Shown here: piece by piece, positions 61,969 to 64,000 of the stretch
Layout: each line of letters begins with the position of its first letter
Position numbering within the stretch: position 1 is the first letter of the stretch
DNA from: Actinophytocola sp044466355
GTDB taxonomy: Bacteria; Actinomycetota; Actinomycetes; Mycobacteriales; Pseudonocardiaceae
NCBI RefSeq assembly: GCF_044466355.1
Contig: NZ_JBITMQ010000003.1
Location: forward strand, 496,001 to 560,000
DNA: 64,000 nucleotides
Reading direction: 5' to 3'
Position numbers and translations under genes: made by a program
The notes under the pieces: generated by a model
Seen by the model: the letters and a program-made list of their open reading frames with translations, nothing else
Told to the model about the DNA's origin: nothing
The model's database searches: none

Positions 61969-63717
61969 CTACCGCTGGACTCCCAGGTCGGCAACATGCC
62001 ACGAGCGCCACAGCTCCGCGTACCGGCCCCCGGCGGCGACCAGTTCGTCGTGCGTCCCGCCCTCGACGACCTTCCCGTGGTCCAGCACCAGTATCCGGTC
62101 CGCCATCACGGCCTGTGTCAGCCGGTGCGCCACGATCACCGTCGTGCGGCCCTCGGTCGCCGCGAGCGCCGCCCGCTCCAGGTCACGCGCGCCCGCGCTG
62201 CCCGCCTCCGCGGTGGCCTCGTCGAGGATCGCGACCGCCGGGTCCGCCAGCACGAGCCGCGCCAGCGCCACCTGTTGCGCCTGCGCGGCGGTGAGCGCGT
62301 GCGCGCTCTCGCCGACCACGGTGTCCACTCCGGACTCCAGCGCCCGCGCCCAGCCGTCCGCGCCCACGAGCGTGAGCGCGGCCCAGACCTCGTCCTCGGT
62401 GGCGTCCGGCTTCGCCAGCCGCAGGTCCTCGACGAGCGGGCCGGAGAACACGTGCACCTCCTGGCTCAGCATCGCCAGGTGCCGGGCCCGGTCCAGCTCG
62501 CCGAGCGGCACCCCGCCGAGCGTGACCGTGCCGCGTTCCTGCTCCAGCAACCCGGCCGCGATCCCGGCGAGCGTCGTCTTGCCCGCACCACTCGCGCCGA
62601 CGACCGCGAGCCGCGTCCCGGCGGGGACGGTCACCGACACGTCGTCCAGCACGAGCGGATCGTCGTAGCGGTGGGCGATCCCGGTGAGCACGAGCGTGCC
62701 GTCGGCGGGCTCGCGTACGCGCTCGGGTTGCCGGGGCGGGTCCAGGTCCGCGACGCCGACCAGCCGCGCGAGGCTCGCGCCCGCCGCCTGCACCTCGTCG
62801 AACTCCATGATCAGCGCGCCGACGGGGTTGAACAGCCGGTGGAAGTACAGCGCGGCCGCGGTCGTCGCGCCGACCGTCACGAGGTCCGCCCGCACCAGGA
62901 CGAACCCGGTCGCGAGGATCGCGGCGAGCCCGAGGAACTCGGCCCGGTTCATCCGCGCCACCAGCCGCGTGAACAGCCGGAACACGCCGATCGACAGGTC
63001 CATCGCGGCGCGGGAGCGGTCGTTGATCGCGGCGGTGTGCGTCTCCTCCAGGCGGTACGCGCGCACGGTCGGCGCCGCCTGCAGCGCGGACACCATGGCC
63101 TGCGCGCGGTCGCCGATCGCGACCCTTTCCTTGGCGTAGAAGGGACCCGAGCGCGGCAGGTACCAGCGGACCGCGAGCACGTAGAACGGCGCGGCGACGA
63201 GCCCGGCGAGGCCGAGCCGCCAGTCGAGCGCGAACATGCCGCCCGCGGTGAGCACGACGGTCAGCAGCGCGGCGGCGAGCGTCGGCCCGGTCTGGCCGAT
63301 CGCGGTAGTCACCACGGAGACGTCGTCGCCGACCCGCGACAGCAGGTCACCGGACTTGACCTTGTCGAGGGTCGCGGCGGGCAGGTGCAGCGTGCGGTCG
63401 ACGACGCGTTCACGCAGCCGCGCGAGGACGGTCTCGCCGAGCCGGGAGATCAGCGTCGCGGACAGGCCGGTCAGCACACCGGTCAGCAACGCGGCGGCGC
63501 CGATGATCGCGGCGGCGGTGAGCACGTCGCCGCGGTCGGCGCCCGCCGCGATGTCGTCGACGAGGTCGCCGAGCACCCACGGCGCGACCAGCCCGGCCGC
63601 GCTCGCGGCGACGGCGGTGACCGCGGTGACGACGCCGCGCACCGGCAGCGCACGGACCTCGGCCCACAGCGCGGCGGCGGTCCGCCGCGCGGAGGCGATG
63701 GGAAGCAACGAACTCAT
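61969..63717 (-). CDS. ABC exporter half-transporter (permease fused to ATPase), subunit 2
   Basis: 582 residues: six-helix type IV membrane domain (about 20-310) and nucleotide-binding domain (about 335-575) with Walker A GASGAGKTT and Walker B VAILDEAT keeping the catalytic glutamate. The signature motif is degenerate (ALTAAQAQQ instead of LSGGQ). Forms a heterodimer with the overlapping upstream gene product. Cargo unknown. Confidence 0.88.
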   Translation of the reverse strand: MSSLLPIASARRTAAALWAEVRALPVRGVVTAVTAVAASAAGLVAPWVLGDLVDDIAAGADRGDVLTAAAIIGAAALLTGVLTGLSATLISRLGETVLARLRERVVDRTLHLPAATLDKVKSGDLLSRVGDDVSVVTTAIGQTGPTLAAALLTVVLTAGGMFALDWRLGLAGLVAAPFYVLAVRWYLPRSGPFYAKERVAIGDRAQAMVSALQAAPTVRAYRLEETHTAAINDRSRAAMDLSIGVFRLFTRLVARMNRAEFLGLAAILATGFVLVRADLVTVGATTAAALYFHRLFNPVGALIMEFDEVQAAGASLARLVGVADLDPPRQPERVREPADGTLVLTGIAHRYDDPLVLDDVSVTVPAGTRLAVVGASGAGKTTLAGIAAGLLEQERGTVTLGGVPLGELDRARHLAMLSQEVHVFSGPLVEDLRLAKPDATEDEVWAALTLVGADGWARALESGVDTVVGESAHALTAAQAQQVALARLVLADPAVAILDEATAEAGSAGARDLERAALAATEGRTTVIVAHRLTQAVMADRILVLDHGKVVEGGTHDELVAAGGRYAELWRSWHVADLGVQR

Positions 63718-64000
63718 CGCAGCACCGCCTCCCGGTAGCGTTCGTCCACTTCGGACAGCGTGTGGTGGGTGCCGTCCGCGACGACCCGGCCGTCCGCGAT
63801 CACCACGACCCGGTCGGCGATCGCCAGCAGTGCCGGGCTGGACGTGATCAGGACGGTGCTCGCGTCGTGCCGCAGGTCCGCGATGCCGTGTGCGATCCGC
63901 TCCTCGGTCATCGCGTCGACGGCCGTCGTCGGGTCGCGCAGCACCAGCACCGGCGGCTCGGCCGCGAGCGCACGGGCGAGCCCGATGCGCTGCCGCTGCC
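63714..64000 (-). CDS. ABC exporter half-transporter, subunit 1 (partial, runs off the window)
   Basis: C-terminal 95 residues of the partner ATPase. QRQRIGLARALAAEPP is the end of the signature helix, but the Walker B reads VLVLRDPTTAVD, with Pro where the catalytic Glu should be. One catalytically poor site per heterodimer is typical of TM287/288- or BmrCD-like exporters. Its stop overlaps the next gene start by four bases. The N-terminal part lies beyond base 64000. Confidence 0.85.
   Translation of the reverse strand, partial: QRQRIGLARALAAEPPVLVLRDPTTAVDAMTEERIAHGIADLRHDASTVLITSSPALLAIADRVVVIADGRVVADGTHHTLSEVDERYREAVLR

Overview
The window is about 64 kb of very GC-rich DNA with GTG and TTG starts, dense overlapping operons (many 1-4 base stop/start overlaps) and gene content typical of a filamentous actinomycete. 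Codon use, streptogrisin-type protease, F420-type oxidoreductase, HelR-type ATPase and frequent TGTCCAC tracts point to Pseudonocardiaceae (Lentzea/Saccharothrix/Lechevalieria-like); this is inference from style, not from a marker gene. I see no rRNA, tRNA, CRISPR, insertion sequence or prophage. A run of 10 Ns at 40494-40503 marks a scaffold gap.

Layout. 1-2503: the end of an S9 peptidase and an LLM-type oxidoreductase. 2543-2699: a palindromic intergenic repeat holding DnaA-box sequences. 2751-8352: an iron-box-controlled NRPS-independent siderophore operon (PLP decarboxylase, amine N-hydroxylase, NIS synthetase) that has no acyltransferase gene but ends in a glutamine-synthetase-fold ligase. 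8401-9198: a TIGR03084/DinB-like protein behind a palindromic operator. 9209-9348: second copy of the palindromic repeat, driving 9356-17489, an acyl-CoA catabolic operon (AtuA-like protein, two acyl-CoA dehydrogenases, a biotin-dependent acyl-CoA carboxylase, TetR). 17601-21590: a HelR-like RNA polymerase-recycling ATPase, a START protein, a thioesterase and a flavodoxin-fold oxidoreductase. 21753-24416 (minus): double-TetR regulator and cytochrome P450. 24640-28029: thiolase and FadB-like beta-oxidation pair. 28206-29432: secreted streptogrisin-type protease.

29517-40340 is the most coherent catabolic island: ABC sugar importer and cytoplasmic GH20 hexosaminidase; an N-acyl deacetylase, a PLP deaminase, a KDG kinase, a KDPG aldolase and RidA, with an IclR regulator. 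Together these form a complete candidate route from oxidised chitin ends (2-acetamido-2-deoxygluconate) to pyruvate and glyceraldehyde-3-phosphate. TTGC-N7-GCAA palindromes lie at both control regions of the island.

40737-41443: DUF2975 membrane protein and small HTH regulator. 41962-48704: a purine-degradation operon (OHCU decarboxylase, HIU hydrolase, urate oxidase, three xanthine dehydrogenase subunits, 8-oxoguanine/guanine deaminase). 48994-51054: PAS-GGDEF-EAL protein with degenerate catalytic motifs. 51298-52485: a divergent second EF-Tu with a substitution at a kirromycin-resistance position. 53260-55684: IlvD/Edd dehydratase and methyltransferase. 55734-57417: divergent NmrA-like/AraC pair. 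57396-61902 (minus): GH13 and GH39 glycosidases under a LacI regulator with visible operators. 61969-64000 (minus): a heterodimeric ABC exporter, cut by the window edge.
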